From: an uncultured Eubacteriales bacterium
GTDB lineage: Bacteria > Bacillota_A > Clostridia > Christensenellales > Aristaeellaceae
Direction: 5' to 3'
Length of the DNA stretch: 12,922 bases
NCBI GenBank assembly: GCA_902775835.1
Contig: CACYNZ010000072.1
Span: 1 to 12,922, forward strand
Shown here piece by piece: positions 7,237 to 12,922 of the stretch. Each line of letters opens with the position of its first letter. Within the stretch, counting starts at the first letter, position 1. The notes beneath the pieces were generated by a model, which was not told the DNA's origin, made no database searches, and worked only from the letters and a program-made list of their open reading frames with translations. The translations under genes and the position numbers were made by a program.

Positions 7237-8550
7237 TCAGGTCTCCAGAATCAGCTGGCGCAGGTCTTCCACCTGGGCGGCTGTATTGTCATTGTCCTTC
7301 ACGGAACGGGCAACCAAATTATAGGAATGCAGCACCGTGGAATGGTCCCTGTTTCCGAACTCGGCGCCGATATGCGGAAGCGACATGTCCGTCAGCTCCC
7401 GGGTCAGATACATGGCGATCTGCCGCGGCACGGCGATCTCCCTGCGCCGGCTGGAGCTGATCAGGTCTTCCTTGCGGATGCCGAAGTAATCGCACACCTT
7501 CTGCATGATCAGGTCCGAGGAGATCACCTGGCGGTGCTTGTCCCGGAGCGTATCCTGCAGCGCGGTGGCGCACAGATCCACCGTAATCGGCTCGCCCATC
7601 AGCTGGGCGTAGGCCACCAGGCGGTTGAAGGAGCCTTCCAGCTCACGGATATTGCTGGACACATGGTCCGCGATCAGGGAGAACACCTCATCCGGCACCT
7701 GCACCCCGTCGGACAGGGCCTTGGCCCTGAGTATGGCAATCCTCGTCTCGATATCCGGCTTCTGGATGTCCGCGATCAGGCCCCAGGCAAAGCGGCTGCG
7801 CAGCCGGTCTTCCAGACGGTTGATCTCCTGCGGCGGCTTGTCGGAGGTGAGAATGATCTGCTTGCCCGCATTGTGCAGTTCATTGAAGGTATGGAAGAAT
7901 TCATCCTGGGTGGAATCCTTGCCCGCAATGAACTGGATATCGTCCACCATCAGAATGTCCACGTTCCGGAAGCGGTTGCGGAACTCAATGTTCCGGCCCT
8001 GCTGAATGGCGGAAATCAGTTCATTGACGAAGGTTTCCGAGGTGATGTAGAGCAGCCGCTTCTCCGGATACTGTTCCTGGACATAGTGCCCGATGGCGTG
8101 CATCAGATGCGTCTTTCCAAGACCCACGCCGCCGTGAATGAACAGGGGGTTGTATACCTCGGCAGGGTTTTCGGCCACGGCCACGGAGGCCGCGTGCGCG
8201 AACCGGTTTCCGGCGCCCACCACGAAGGTGTCAAAGGTATATCTCGGATTGAGCTGCACATAGCTTACGGTGGCCTTTTCCTCCGTCTGCTCCGGCCCCA
8301 TCTCGCTCTGGCCCACGATTTCCACTTCGATCCGGCGGCCCGCCACCTGGCTCAGACAGTTGGCAATCTGTGCCTTGTAGCGGTTTTCCACCACCAGCTT
8401 CATCTGTTCCATGGCAATCTTCAGGGTGAGCACGTCGTTTTCCAGACTCACCGGGGAAAGGTTGCCTTCTATAAAGGTGGAATAGCTGATTCCATTCAGA
8501 TCCCGCTTCAGTAGTTCACATGCTCTCACCCAGAGTTCCCTGCTGTCCAT
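7237..8550 (-). CDS. dnaA: Chromosomal replication initiator DnaA
   Basis: AAA+ initiator of 437 residues that binds DnaA boxes, opens the origin and recruits the helicase. Domain I (about 1-80) is followed by a short linker. The AAA+ core begins around residue 101 ([13 protein letters not shown]) with Walker A GGVGLGKT (140-147), Walker B LMVDD (200-204), sensor-1 LTSD (234-237) and the arginine region LRSRF (250-254). Domain IV ends with the box-binding helix signature RDHSTVLHS (401-409). Start: the ATG at 8550 has GGAGG 11 bases upstream, a slightly long spacing; an in-frame TTG at 8595 overlaps a TATAAT element and has no ribosome site. Two DnaA boxes lie in the leader, which predicts autorepression. 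Its usual partner dnaN does not follow; a terminator does. Confidence 0.98.
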   Translation of the reverse strand: MDSRELWVRACELLKRDLNGISYSTFIEGNLSPVSLENDVLTLKIAMEQMKLVVENRYKAQIANCLSQVAGRRIEVEIVGQSEMGPEQTEEKATVSYVQLNPRYTFDTFVVGAGNRFAHAASVAVAENPAEVYNPLFIHGGVGLGKTHLMHAIGHYVQEQYPEKRLLYITSETFVNELISAIQQGRNIEFRNRFRNVDILMVDDIQFIAGKDSTQDEFFHTFNELHNAGKQIILTSDKPPQEINRLEDRLRSRFAWGLIADIQKPDIETRIAILRAKALSDGVQVPDEVFSLIADHVSSNIRELEGSFNRLVAYAQLMGEPITVDLCATALQDTLRDKHRQVISSDLIMQKVCDYFGIRKEDLISSSRRREIAVPRQIAMYLTRELTDMSLPHIGAEFGNRDHSTVLHSYNLVARSVKDNDNTAAQVEDLRQLILET

Positions 8551-8594
8551 GCGCCAGCCAGCCTCCGTTTCAGTTACGCAAAACTTTCTTAACA

Positions 8595-8600
8595 ATTATA
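8595..8600 (-). promoter_or_regulatory. Possible second dnaA promoter (-10 element only)
   Basis: A perfect TATAAT on the minus strand would give a start near 8588 and a leader of about 38 bases before dnaA. There is no acceptable -35 at 16-18 bases upstream (the region is GC-rich, GCGTGC) and no TGn extension. It is therefore a weaker candidate than the full promoter farther upstream. Confidence 0.4.
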
Positions 8601-8646
8601 TTCATTGATTTTGCCGCGCACGCACCCTGACCCTTCCCGGCCATGT

Positions 8647-8670
8647 TGTGGATAACTCATGTGTGGATAA
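8647..8670 (-). promoter_or_regulatory. Pair of perfect DnaA boxes upstream of dnaA
   Basis: Two exact TTATCCACA nonamers on the minus strand occupy 8647-8655 and 8662-8670, a 15-base start-to-start repeat. They lie about 20-45 bases downstream of the predicted start of the strong dnaA promoter. Bound DnaA would block transcription, and the boxes could also nucleate an origin complex. Confidence 0.85.
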
Positions 8671-8695
8671 CCGTGCGTTCAATGAATGCCAGAAC

Positions 8696-8724
8696 ATGAT
8701 AGCACGAAAGCATTGTATTGACAA
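8696..8724 (-). promoter_or_regulatory. Main candidate promoter of dnaA
   Basis: On the minus strand, -35 TTGTCA (8719-8724), a 17-base spacer and -10 TATCAT (8696-8701) each match the sigma-A consensus at five of six positions. Transcription would start near 8689, giving a leader of about 140 bases that contains both perfect DnaA boxes. Confidence 0.65.
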
Positions 8725-8765
8725 GTATGAATTTTTACAACCCAGGGCATTTCCTGTTGAAAACT

Positions 8766-8774
8766 TTTTCCACA
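8766..8774 (+). promoter_or_regulatory. Third, near-consensus DnaA box
   Basis: TTTTCCACA on the plus strand differs from TTATCCACA at one base and fits the relaxed TTWTNCACA pattern. It points opposite to the other two boxes, toward the AT-rich tract that begins about 30 bases to its right. Confidence 0.6.
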
Positions 8775-8956
8775 ACCTTTTGTGCCCCGGGTTTCCCCTG
8801 GGACATATTTTTTAAGTATGATGCATAAATATTCAATATCCGCGTATTTTTATTCGCGTTTTTCATTATTTGTTTCATTTTTGTGCCGGCAGGGAAAACG
8901 CATTCGCTGTCGAACAGAATATGACTGCAGACGAGAACGGGAGAGGAGGCAGGCCC

Positions 8957-9409
8957 ATGGTTGCCGCTGCGCGGGTGGAGGAAGTCCTGACGGAGACCTT
9001 CTGCGGCCAGAAACAGCTGGCCCGGGCACTCACGCCGGCGTGCCACCGGACACTTCTTTCCTTCCGTCCCTGGTGCCAGGACTTTTCCGATCTGGAAAAG
9101 GCCCTGGAATCGGTTCTGTTCAACGGGCTCTACAGCGAGCTCGGAGACAGCATGACTTTTTATGCTTCGAAGCGTCATATCCGGATTCATATGGAGGACC
9201 TTCCGGAGCTGGCCGACCGTGTGCTGCTTCCCCTGTTTGAGGACCTCACGGTCTGCGCCACCAACTGCCGCCGGCTGCATGATTATGCCATGAGCGCCGG
9301 CAGCGCGTCTGCCATGCAGGTTCTCATCGCTTCCTATGATCATCTGCTTCCCGAGGGCGAAGCGGATGTCATGAAGCGGATTCTCCGCGGCCGTCCCGGC
9401 CCTGTCTGA
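8957..9409 (+). CDS. Small predicted helical protein, unrecognised
   Basis: Protein of 150 residues that I do not recognise. It is soluble, without signal peptide or membrane segment, and looks almost entirely alpha-helical (for example the amphipathic stretches FSDLEKALESVLF at 42-54 and LPELADRVLLPLFEDL near 80-98). It has five cysteines, two of them in CATNC near residue 100, but no complete metal-binding motif. GGAGG lies seven bases before the ATG at 8957. Upstream in-frame ATGs at 8870 and 8921 have no ribosome site and would extend into the AT-rich region. The next gene, a metal-binding protein, has its ribosome site 6 bases after this stop, so the two are probably cotranscribed and translationally coupled. 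A role in the same process, in origin function or in neither are all open. Confidence 0.75.
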   Translation: MVAAARVEEVLTETFCGQKQLARALTPACHRTLLSFRPWCQDFSDLEKALESVLFNGLYSELGDSMTFYASKRHIRIHMEDLPELADRVLLPLFEDLTVCATNCRRLHDYAMSAGSASAMQVLIASYDHLLPEGEADVMKRILRGRPGPV

Positions 9410-9415
9410 TCTCAC

Positions 9416-9420
9416 GGAGG
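9416..9420 (+). promoter_or_regulatory. Ribosome binding site that points to a CTG start
   Basis: GGAGG at 9416-9420 is the only ribosome site near this gene. The in-frame GTG at 9420 overlaps its last base and cannot be initiated from it. The in-frame CTG at 9429 lies eight bases downstream, the ideal spacing, and begins a textbook signal peptide. Confidence 0.65.
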
Positions 9421-9428
9421 TGTTTGTT

Positions 9429-10301
9429 CTGAAACGTTTTCTCGCCCTGCTTCTTGTGTTTCTCTTCCCCGTGCTCCCGGCTCTGGGGGAAACCGTGACC
9501 GCGTCCTTCTTCCCCATCTATCTCATGGCGCGCAATCTCACGGACGGCATTGAGGGCCTGGAGGTGCACTCCCTCACCGCGCCGGATACCGGCTGTCTGC
9601 ATGACTACCAGCTGTCCACCGGGGATCTGAAGGCCCTGGAGGATTCGAAGCTTTTCCTCATCTGCGGCGCCGGCATGGAGGCATTCCTGCCCATGGTCCA
9701 GCGCGCGTATCCGGATCTCCCGCTGGCGGACGCGTCCGCAGATCTCACGCTCCTGCCCTCGGAAAGCGGGGAAACGGAATTCAACGCGCATATCTGGCTG
9801 GACCCGGATATGGCCAAGGTCATGGCCGAAAACCTCTGCAGGGGGCTCAGGGACGTCTTTCCGGAGCACGCAGAAGCGCTGGACGCAAACCTTGCCGCCT
9901 ACAAGGAGCGCCTCACTGCCATGGATGAAAAGGTGAAGGAAGTTCTCGCCCCCTATGCGGGACGCGAAATCATCACCTTTCACGAGGCTTTCCCCTATTT
10001 CGCGCAGCACTACGGCCTGTCCGTGGCCGCCGTCATCGCTCTGGAGCCTGAGGAAGCGCTGTCGCCGCGGGAGCTTGGCGAAATGGTCAAGCTCATCGAG
10101 GAAAAGGGCAGCATTCCGCTGTTCACCGAGCCCCAGTATCCGTCGCTGGCCGCGGAGGTCATCTCCTCGGAAACCGGCGCGCCGCTCTACATGCTGGACC
10201 CCTGCGTCACCGCGCCTGAGGGTGAAGTGCCGCTGGACTGGTATGAACAGATCATGCAGAAGAACGCGGACGTGCTTGTCAAGGCCTTTGCCGAGCCCTG
10301 A
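9429..10301 (+). CDS. znuA: Zinc-type ABC transporter solute-binding protein (ZnuA/cluster A-I), probable CTG start
   Basis: Cluster A-I metal-binding protein of 290 residues that captures a divalent metal outside the membrane and hands it to an ABC importer. From the CTG at 9429, a signal peptide starts (M)KRFLALLLVFLFPVLPALG with likely cleavage before ETVTASFFP. Predicted ligands are His58 (CLHDYQLS), His121 (NAHIWLDP), His185 (TFHEAFPYF) and an acid, Asp257 in MLDP. Three histidines favour zinc over manganese. EPEEALSPRELGEMVKLI and LFTEPQYPS are standard family blocks. The usual His-rich loop is replaced by a short acidic stretch (SESGETE). There is no lipobox cysteine, which is unusual for a Gram-positive binding protein. 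No permease or ATPase gene is adjacent, and I see no Zur-like palindrome upstream. It follows the unknown 150-residue gene closely. Confidence 0.88.
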   Translation: MKRFLALLLVFLFPVLPALGETVTASFFPIYLMARNLTDGIEGLEVHSLTAPDTGCLHDYQLSTGDLKALEDSKLFLICGAGMEAFLPMVQRAYPDLPLADASADLTLLPSESGETEFNAHIWLDPDMAKVMAENLCRGLRDVFPEHAEALDANLAAYKERLTAMDEKVKEVLAPYAGREIITFHEAFPYFAQHYGLSVAAVIALEPEEALSPRELGEMVKLIEEKGSIPLFTEPQYPSLAAEVISSETGAPLYMLDPCVTAPEGEVPLDWYEQIMQKNADVLVKAFAEP

Positions 10302-10310
10302 AGCCTATGG

Positions 10311-10350
10311 AAAAAGCTGCCGGATCAGCATGTGATCCGGCAGCTTTTTT
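10311..10350. terminator. Strong bidirectional terminator between znuA and surE
   Basis: A perfect 17-bp inverted repeat (10311-10327 with 10333-10349, core GCTGCCGGATCA) has a five-base loop, an A run on the left and six T on the right. It would therefore work as an intrinsic terminator for the plus-strand znuA gene (stop at 10301) and for the minus-strand surE gene (stop at 10364). Confidence 0.92.
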
Positions 10351-10363
10351 GTATTTCGTGACA

Positions 10364-11131
10364 TTATTCGACCGCAGACTTTGGCAGCGGGAAGGACGTA
10401 AACCGGCTCTGGTTGCAGCCCTCCGGCGCCAGAATCGTGACGGTCAGATGCCCTTCCCGGAGCAGGCTCTCATCCGAGCCCGCGTCCAGTTCCGGCTTGA
10501 CCTGCTCGCCCTCCAGCCAGAAGCAGCGGATGCCCCGCGGCGTGGTCTGGCCCACATAGGCGTCCAGGTACACATGCCGCTCCATCCGGCAGATCCGGGG
10601 TTCCCGTATCTCTGCCCATGGCAGTGCGGGACAGTTGATGTTGCACACGCTCTGCTCCGGCATCTCCGTCTGCACCAGCTTCTCCCCCATGCGCACGCAG
10701 TAGCGCGCGAACATCAGGGCCGTCTCGGGACTGGCGGATTCATGCACGGACACTGCCATGGCCGGAAGCCCGTGGAACGCCGCCTCCCGGGCAGCGCCCA
10801 CCGTGCCGGAGACAAACGTGGCCAGCCCGATATTGTACCCGCGGTTGATCCCCGAAATCACCAGGTCCACCGGTTCCTCTGCCAGGCTCATGAACCCGAC
10901 CCTTGCGCTGTCCACCGGGGTGCCCTCGATCCGGAACGCCCGGTCCGCCCCTTCCATCTGCGCCTCATGGCAGAGAATCGGGGTGGTCAGCGTAAATGCG
11001 TGGGAGCGGGCGCTCTGCTGCGTGTCCGGCGCGGACACCAGCACCTTGTGCCCTCTTTCACTGCATGCCCTGCACAGCACGGCCAGCAGCGGCGAATCAA
11101 ATCCATCGTCATTGACAAGAAGAATCCGCAT
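10364..11131 (-). CDS. surE: 5'-nucleotidase SurE
   Basis: Cytoplasmic metal-dependent phosphatase that hydrolyses nucleoside 5'- and 3'-monophosphates, and sometimes short polyphosphate, in stationary-phase nucleotide recycling. The chosen product has 255 residues. It opens with the family signature MRILLVNDDGFDSPL (metal ligands Asp8 and Asp9), then APDTQQSARSH (Ser40), GTPVDSARVGF (70-80, Cys of the usual GTPxDC replaced by Ser), DLVISGINRGYNIG (89-102, Asn96) and SGTVGAAREAAFHGLPAMAVS. The ATG at 11131 has AAAGGA eight bases upstream. ATGs at 11140 and 11161 are in frame, but the spacing is too short for the first and there is no ribosome site for the second. It is the second gene after the DUF308-like gene, 33 bases on, and ends at a bidirectional terminator. 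Confidence 0.94.
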   Translation of the reverse strand: MRILLVNDDGFDSPLLAVLCRACSERGHKVLVSAPDTQQSARSHAFTLTTPILCHEAQMEGADRAFRIEGTPVDSARVGFMSLAEEPVDLVISGINRGYNIGLATFVSGTVGAAREAAFHGLPAMAVSVHESASPETALMFARYCVRMGEKLVQTEMPEQSVCNINCPALPWAEIREPRICRMERHVYLDAYVGQTTPRGIRCFWLEGEQVKPELDAGSDESLLREGHLTVTILAPEGCNQSRFTSFPLPKSAVE

Positions 11132-11164
11132 CGGTTCCATCCTTTCCTTTTCAGCCGGCATGGC

Positions 11165-11695
11165 TTACAGCAGTTCGCGCTTGACCGTGTGCAGAAGCCA
11201 GAGGTCCATGATCCCGCTCAGCACAAGGAAAATACCCATATAGATCACCATGGCACTGGCCAGCACGCCGGGCCGCGCCACGATGAGCAGGCCGAAGATC
11301 ACCACAAGCACGCCGATCACGCCGGACAAGATCCGGTTTTCCCGGTCCACGGCGGCCTCTGCCAGATTGCTCAGTCCGTTGAGCACCAGGGAAACGCCCA
11401 TGAGGATCGGGAAAAAGTCCACCACCGCTTCGGCAAAGTGAATCAGCACAAACCCGGCCAGCGCCGCCATGCCGGCCATGGGCCAGGTAATGGCCGCATT
11501 GGACGGATCCCGGTCCGGCCGGAAGAAGTACAGGGCGACAAGGCCCACGGCGCCGGCGATCAGAAACCATCCGGCCACCTTCACCATGAGATCCAGAGCC
11601 TCTCTCCCGGCAATGATCAGGACCGCGCCGAACAGAATACTGAGCACCGCTGGCACAATCTTCTTTCTCAGCAGATGTCTCATCAGGTCATTCAC
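11165..11695 (-). CDS. DUF308/HdeD-like small membrane protein
   Basis: Hydrophobic protein of 176 residues with about six membrane helices in three pairs, separated by short polar loops such as FRPDRDPSNAA and EAAVDRENR. The pattern of repeated helical hairpins with GxxLIxxG-like small-residue packing (for example SILFGAVLIIAGREALDL and GVIGVLVVIFGLLIVARPG) is that of the DUF308/HdeD family. HdeD is an acid-resistance membrane protein in enterobacteria; the role in Firmicutes is unknown. The start is GTG at 11695, eight bases after GGGGG. An internal ATG at 11683 has no ribosome site. It is read as the first gene of an operon with surE and diverges from the degV gene. It is preceded by an extended -10 promoter. 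No enzymatic motif is visible. Confidence 0.82.
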   Translation of the reverse strand: MNDLMRHLLRKKIVPAVLSILFGAVLIIAGREALDLMVKVAGWFLIAGAVGLVALYFFRPDRDPSNAAITWPMAGMAALAGFVLIHFAEAVVDFFPILMGVSLVLNGLSNLAEAAVDRENRILSGVIGVLVVIFGLLIVARPGVLASAMVIYMGIFLVLSGIMDLWLLHTVKRELL

Positions 11696-11770
11696 GTCAG
11701 ATTCCCCCTGTTTTCATCTTTCCGAGCCTGCCGTGCAGATCCCGTTCTCCGCGCCTCAGGTTCTTTCTGT

Positions 11771-11779
11771 ATTGTACCA
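11771..11779 (-). promoter_or_regulatory. Extended -10 promoter of the DUF308-surE pair
   Basis: The minus strand reads TGGTACAAT (TGn plus a five-of-six -10), predicting a start near 11764 and a leader of about 70 bases. The -35 position at 17 bases is poor (TGCGCA), as is usual for extended -10 promoters. It shares the 225-base divergent region 11696-11920 with the degV promoter. Confidence 0.5.
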
Positions 11780-11835
11780 CCCCGGGCAAGCCCTGCGCAC
11801 AACATGTCCGCACGGGTTCCGGAACGGATTGCGCA

Positions 11836-11864
11836 TTGCTTTTTCCTGATAAAGCATGTACAAT
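11836..11864 (+). promoter_or_regulatory. Promoter of the degV-family gene
   Basis: -10 TACAAT (11859-11864) lies 17 bases after a weak -35 TTGCTT (11836-11841). Transcription would begin near 11871 and give a leader of about 50 bases. A second -10-like TATATGAT occurs at 11874-11881. Confidence 0.5.
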
Positions 11865-11920
11865 GTGCATGTTTATATGATTTTTTTCCTTCCAATGAAT
11901 TGTATGAAGGAGGCACCCAG

Positions 11921-12790
11921 ATGGACTATGTATTCATGACCGACAGCGACAGTGATCTGCCGTACGATCTGAAAGTCAAGTACGACATTCCTGTGGTGAA
12001 TATGCCCTATTCCCTCAACGGAAAGGAATACTACGACGATCTCGGTCAGACCATCAACCCCAAGGATTACTATGACGCCATGCGCAACGGAGCGGTTCCC
12101 GTGACCTCGGCTCTGAATGAAGCAAACTACATGGAATACTTCGAGCCCATTCTCAGGGAAAAGGACCTGCTCTTCGTGGCATTCTCCTCCCAGCTTTCCT
12201 CCACCATCCAGGCGGTGTATGCCGCCCGCAAGCGGCTTCTGGAAATGTACCCCCAGCGCCGGTTTGAAGTGGTGGACACCCTCTCCATCTCCGGGCCCAT
12301 GACCCTGCTCCTGCTCAAGGCGCATGAAATGTACCGCGCCGGCGCGCCTCTGGAGGAAGTGGCAGACTGGCTCCGGAACAACTACACCCACTCCCAGGCC
12401 TACTTCGTGGTGGATGACCTGAAGTACCTGCGCCGCGGCGGACGCATCTCCAGTGCCGCGGCCATGCTGGGCACCATGCTGGAGCTCAAGCCCATCATCA
12501 CCGAGACCAAGGAAGGCAAGCTTCAGTCCGTGGACAAGGTGCGCGGGCGCCGCAAGGCCATCTCCTACCTGGTGGAAATGGCCGCCAGCCAGATCGAGGA
12601 TCCGGCGGAGAGCGTGTGCATTGTGATGCACGCTGACTGCCCTGCCGACGCAGAGCTTCTGAAAAAGGAAGTGCAGGCCCGCGTGCCCGCACTGAATATC
12701 CGCATCGACAATGTGGGCCCCGTGATCGGCGCCCACTGCGGACCTGGTACCCTGGCCGTCTGCTTCATGGGCGGACAGCGCAGTATCTGA
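11921..12790 (+). CDS. DegV-family fatty-acid-binding protein (FakB-like)
   Basis: Protein of 289 residues, the normal family length, that binds a single fatty acid. FakB proteins present fatty acids to the kinase FakA for conversion to acyl-phosphate and entry into phospholipid synthesis. Visible family blocks: MTDSDSDLP (6-14), PVTSALN (60-66, Thr62/Ser63 near the carboxylate), FSSQLSSTIQAV (88-99), VDTLSISGP, DDLKYLRRGGRIS, KPIITETKEGKL and GPVIGAHCGPGTLAV (266-280, His272). There is no signal peptide or membrane segment. AAGGAGG lies seven bases before the ATG at 11921. The same frame runs open far upstream, antisense to surE, but without a ribosome site, so that part is not coding. It is a single gene with its own promoter and terminator; fakA is not in the window. 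Confidence 0.93.
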   Translation: MDYVFMTDSDSDLPYDLKVKYDIPVVNMPYSLNGKEYYDDLGQTINPKDYYDAMRNGAVPVTSALNEANYMEYFEPILREKDLLFVAFSSQLSSTIQAVYAARKRLLEMYPQRRFEVVDTLSISGPMTLLLLKAHEMYRAGAPLEEVADWLRNNYTHSQAYFVVDDLKYLRRGGRISSAAAMLGTMLELKPIITETKEGKLQSVDKVRGRRKAISYLVEMAASQIEDPAESVCIVMHADCPADAELLKKEVQARVPALNIRIDNVGPVIGAHCGPGTLAVCFMGGQRSI

Positions 12791-12795
12791 ACCCC

Positions 12796-12821
12796 AGCCG
12801 GACCCTGTGTCCGGCTTTTTT
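12796..12821 (+). terminator. Intrinsic terminator of the degV-family gene
   Basis: AGCCGGAC (12796-12803) pairs with GTCCGGCT (12809-12816) around a five-base loop, followed by a T run to 12821. The hairpin begins six bases after the stop codon. Confidence 0.92.
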
Positions 12822-12922
12822 GAAACACTTTACCAATAGAATTTACGTTAATAGAAAACTGCTAAATCGGCGGCCTAAATCAGGATCCTTGTCCATATAT
12901 GGCTCATCGCCCCTGAAAAAAC
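12822..12922. other. AT-richer intergenic tail, no gene seen
   Basis: The last 101 bases are noticeably less GC-rich than the rest. They hold no open frame with a ribosome site. They contain a 10-base palindrome CCATATATGG (12893-12902), flanked by TCAGG and CCTGA, which could fold as a larger imperfect hairpin ending in an A run. This may be the regulatory region or 3' end of a gene beyond the window. Confidence 0.4.

Larger units (their letters stand above)
8551..8956. other. Gene-free dnaA upstream region, candidate replication origin (oriC)
   Basis: These 406 bases contain no open frame that I believe. They hold the dnaA promoters, three DnaA boxes, and a 78-base tract (8803-8880) with 18 G/C bases, about 23% in a window that is otherwise GC-rich. 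The tract includes a CGCG-TATTTTTATT-CGCG element (8841-8858) and long T runs on the plus strand. An initiator gene, box cluster and adjacent AT-rich unwinding-like tract are the classic parts of a bacterial oriC, and the flanking genes diverge from it. Only three boxes were found, fewer than many origins have, so a regulatory-only role is possible. No convincing promoter was found for the plus-strand gene at 8957. Confidence 0.6.

Noticed and set aside
5913..7460. 515-codon plus-strand frame opposite the M16 gene and the end of dnaA
   Set aside because: It crosses the dnaA terminator and two recognised genes. Its composition is that of an antisense shadow.
7327..8514. 395-codon plus-strand frame opposite dnaA
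   Set aside because: dnaA is certain on the minus strand, and the shadow has no family features.
8718..8740. Plus-strand TTGACA at 8718-8723 as a promoter toward the 150-residue gene
   Set aside because: No acceptable -10 lies 15-19 bases downstream. The hexamer overlaps the minus-strand -35 of dnaA and is more likely a by-product of it.
8741..8802. CCCAGGG / CCCCTGGG inverted repeat flanking the third DnaA box as a hairpin
   Set aside because: The arms are only seven bases long with a loop of about 48 bases, and no related structure supports them.
8735..9517. 260-codon minus-strand frame covering the 150-residue gene and part of the oriC region
   Set aside because: It runs through the AT-rich tract and a DnaA box and overlaps the znuA signal peptide. 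The opposite strand has better ribosome sites and coding features.
10307..11920. In-frame upstream extension of the degV-family gene across the surE region, which could suggest a fusion protein
   Set aside because: The extension is antisense to clear surE and DUF308 genes, crosses both promoters, and the real start has AAGGAGG at ideal spacing.

Overview
The window looks like a chromosomal segment of a GC-rich Firmicute, probably a Clostridia/Christensenellales-type gut bacterium. This placement is an inference from gene families (a DegV/FakB fatty-acid-binding protein, an FHA-SEDS-PBP cassette), strong AGGAGG-type ribosome binding sites and strong third-position GC bias. No rRNA or tRNA is present to confirm it. 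I see no insertion sequences, CRISPR arrays, phage genes or toxin-antitoxin pairs. The gene set is mostly housekeeping.

Layout, left to right. (1) The acidic C-terminal tail of an unidentified plus-strand protein (1-171) converges on a minus-strand alpha/beta-hydrolase esterase (244-1545) across a near-perfect 15-bp hairpin. The esterase has its own promoter, TTGACA-17-TACAGT, placed directly behind the terminator of the next operon. (2) A tight minus-strand operon runs from 7124 down to 1694: M16 zinc-peptidase homologue, FHA-domain membrane protein, SEDS (FtsW/RodA) glycosyltransferase, TatD nuclease, class B penicillin-binding protein. The SEDS-PBP pair would polymerise and cross-link septal or lateral peptidoglycan. 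(3) dnaA (7237-8550, minus) lies upstream of that operon and is separated from it by an intrinsic terminator. (4) A 406-bp gene-free region (8551-8956) holds two perfect DnaA boxes, a third near-consensus box, a strong dnaA promoter and a 78-bp AT-rich tract. It is a good candidate for the origin of replication or at least a DnaA-autoregulated promoter. (5) Diverging from it on the plus strand are an unrecognised 150-residue protein and a zinc-type ABC-transporter solute-binding protein that appears to start at CTG. They end at a strong bidirectional terminator. (6) A minus-strand pair, a DUF308-type membrane protein followed by surE, diverges from a plus-strand degV-family gene with its own promoter and terminator. 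The final 101 bases hold no gene that I can support.

The points most worth following up are these. The M16 homologue keeps HxxEH but has Gln where the third zinc ligand (Glu) should be. The FHA domain has lost its phosphothreonine-contacting residues. tatD is wedged inside a peptidoglycan-synthesis operon. The metal-binding protein has a CTG start, no lipobox and no adjacent ABC partners. dnaA lacks its usual dnaN and rpmH-rnpA neighbours. I did not find a clearly new multi-gene system. The dnaA/M16/FHA/SEDS/TatD/PBP neighbourhood is the nearest candidate, and its novelty rests on gene order and degenerate catalytic or binding residues rather than on unknown genes.
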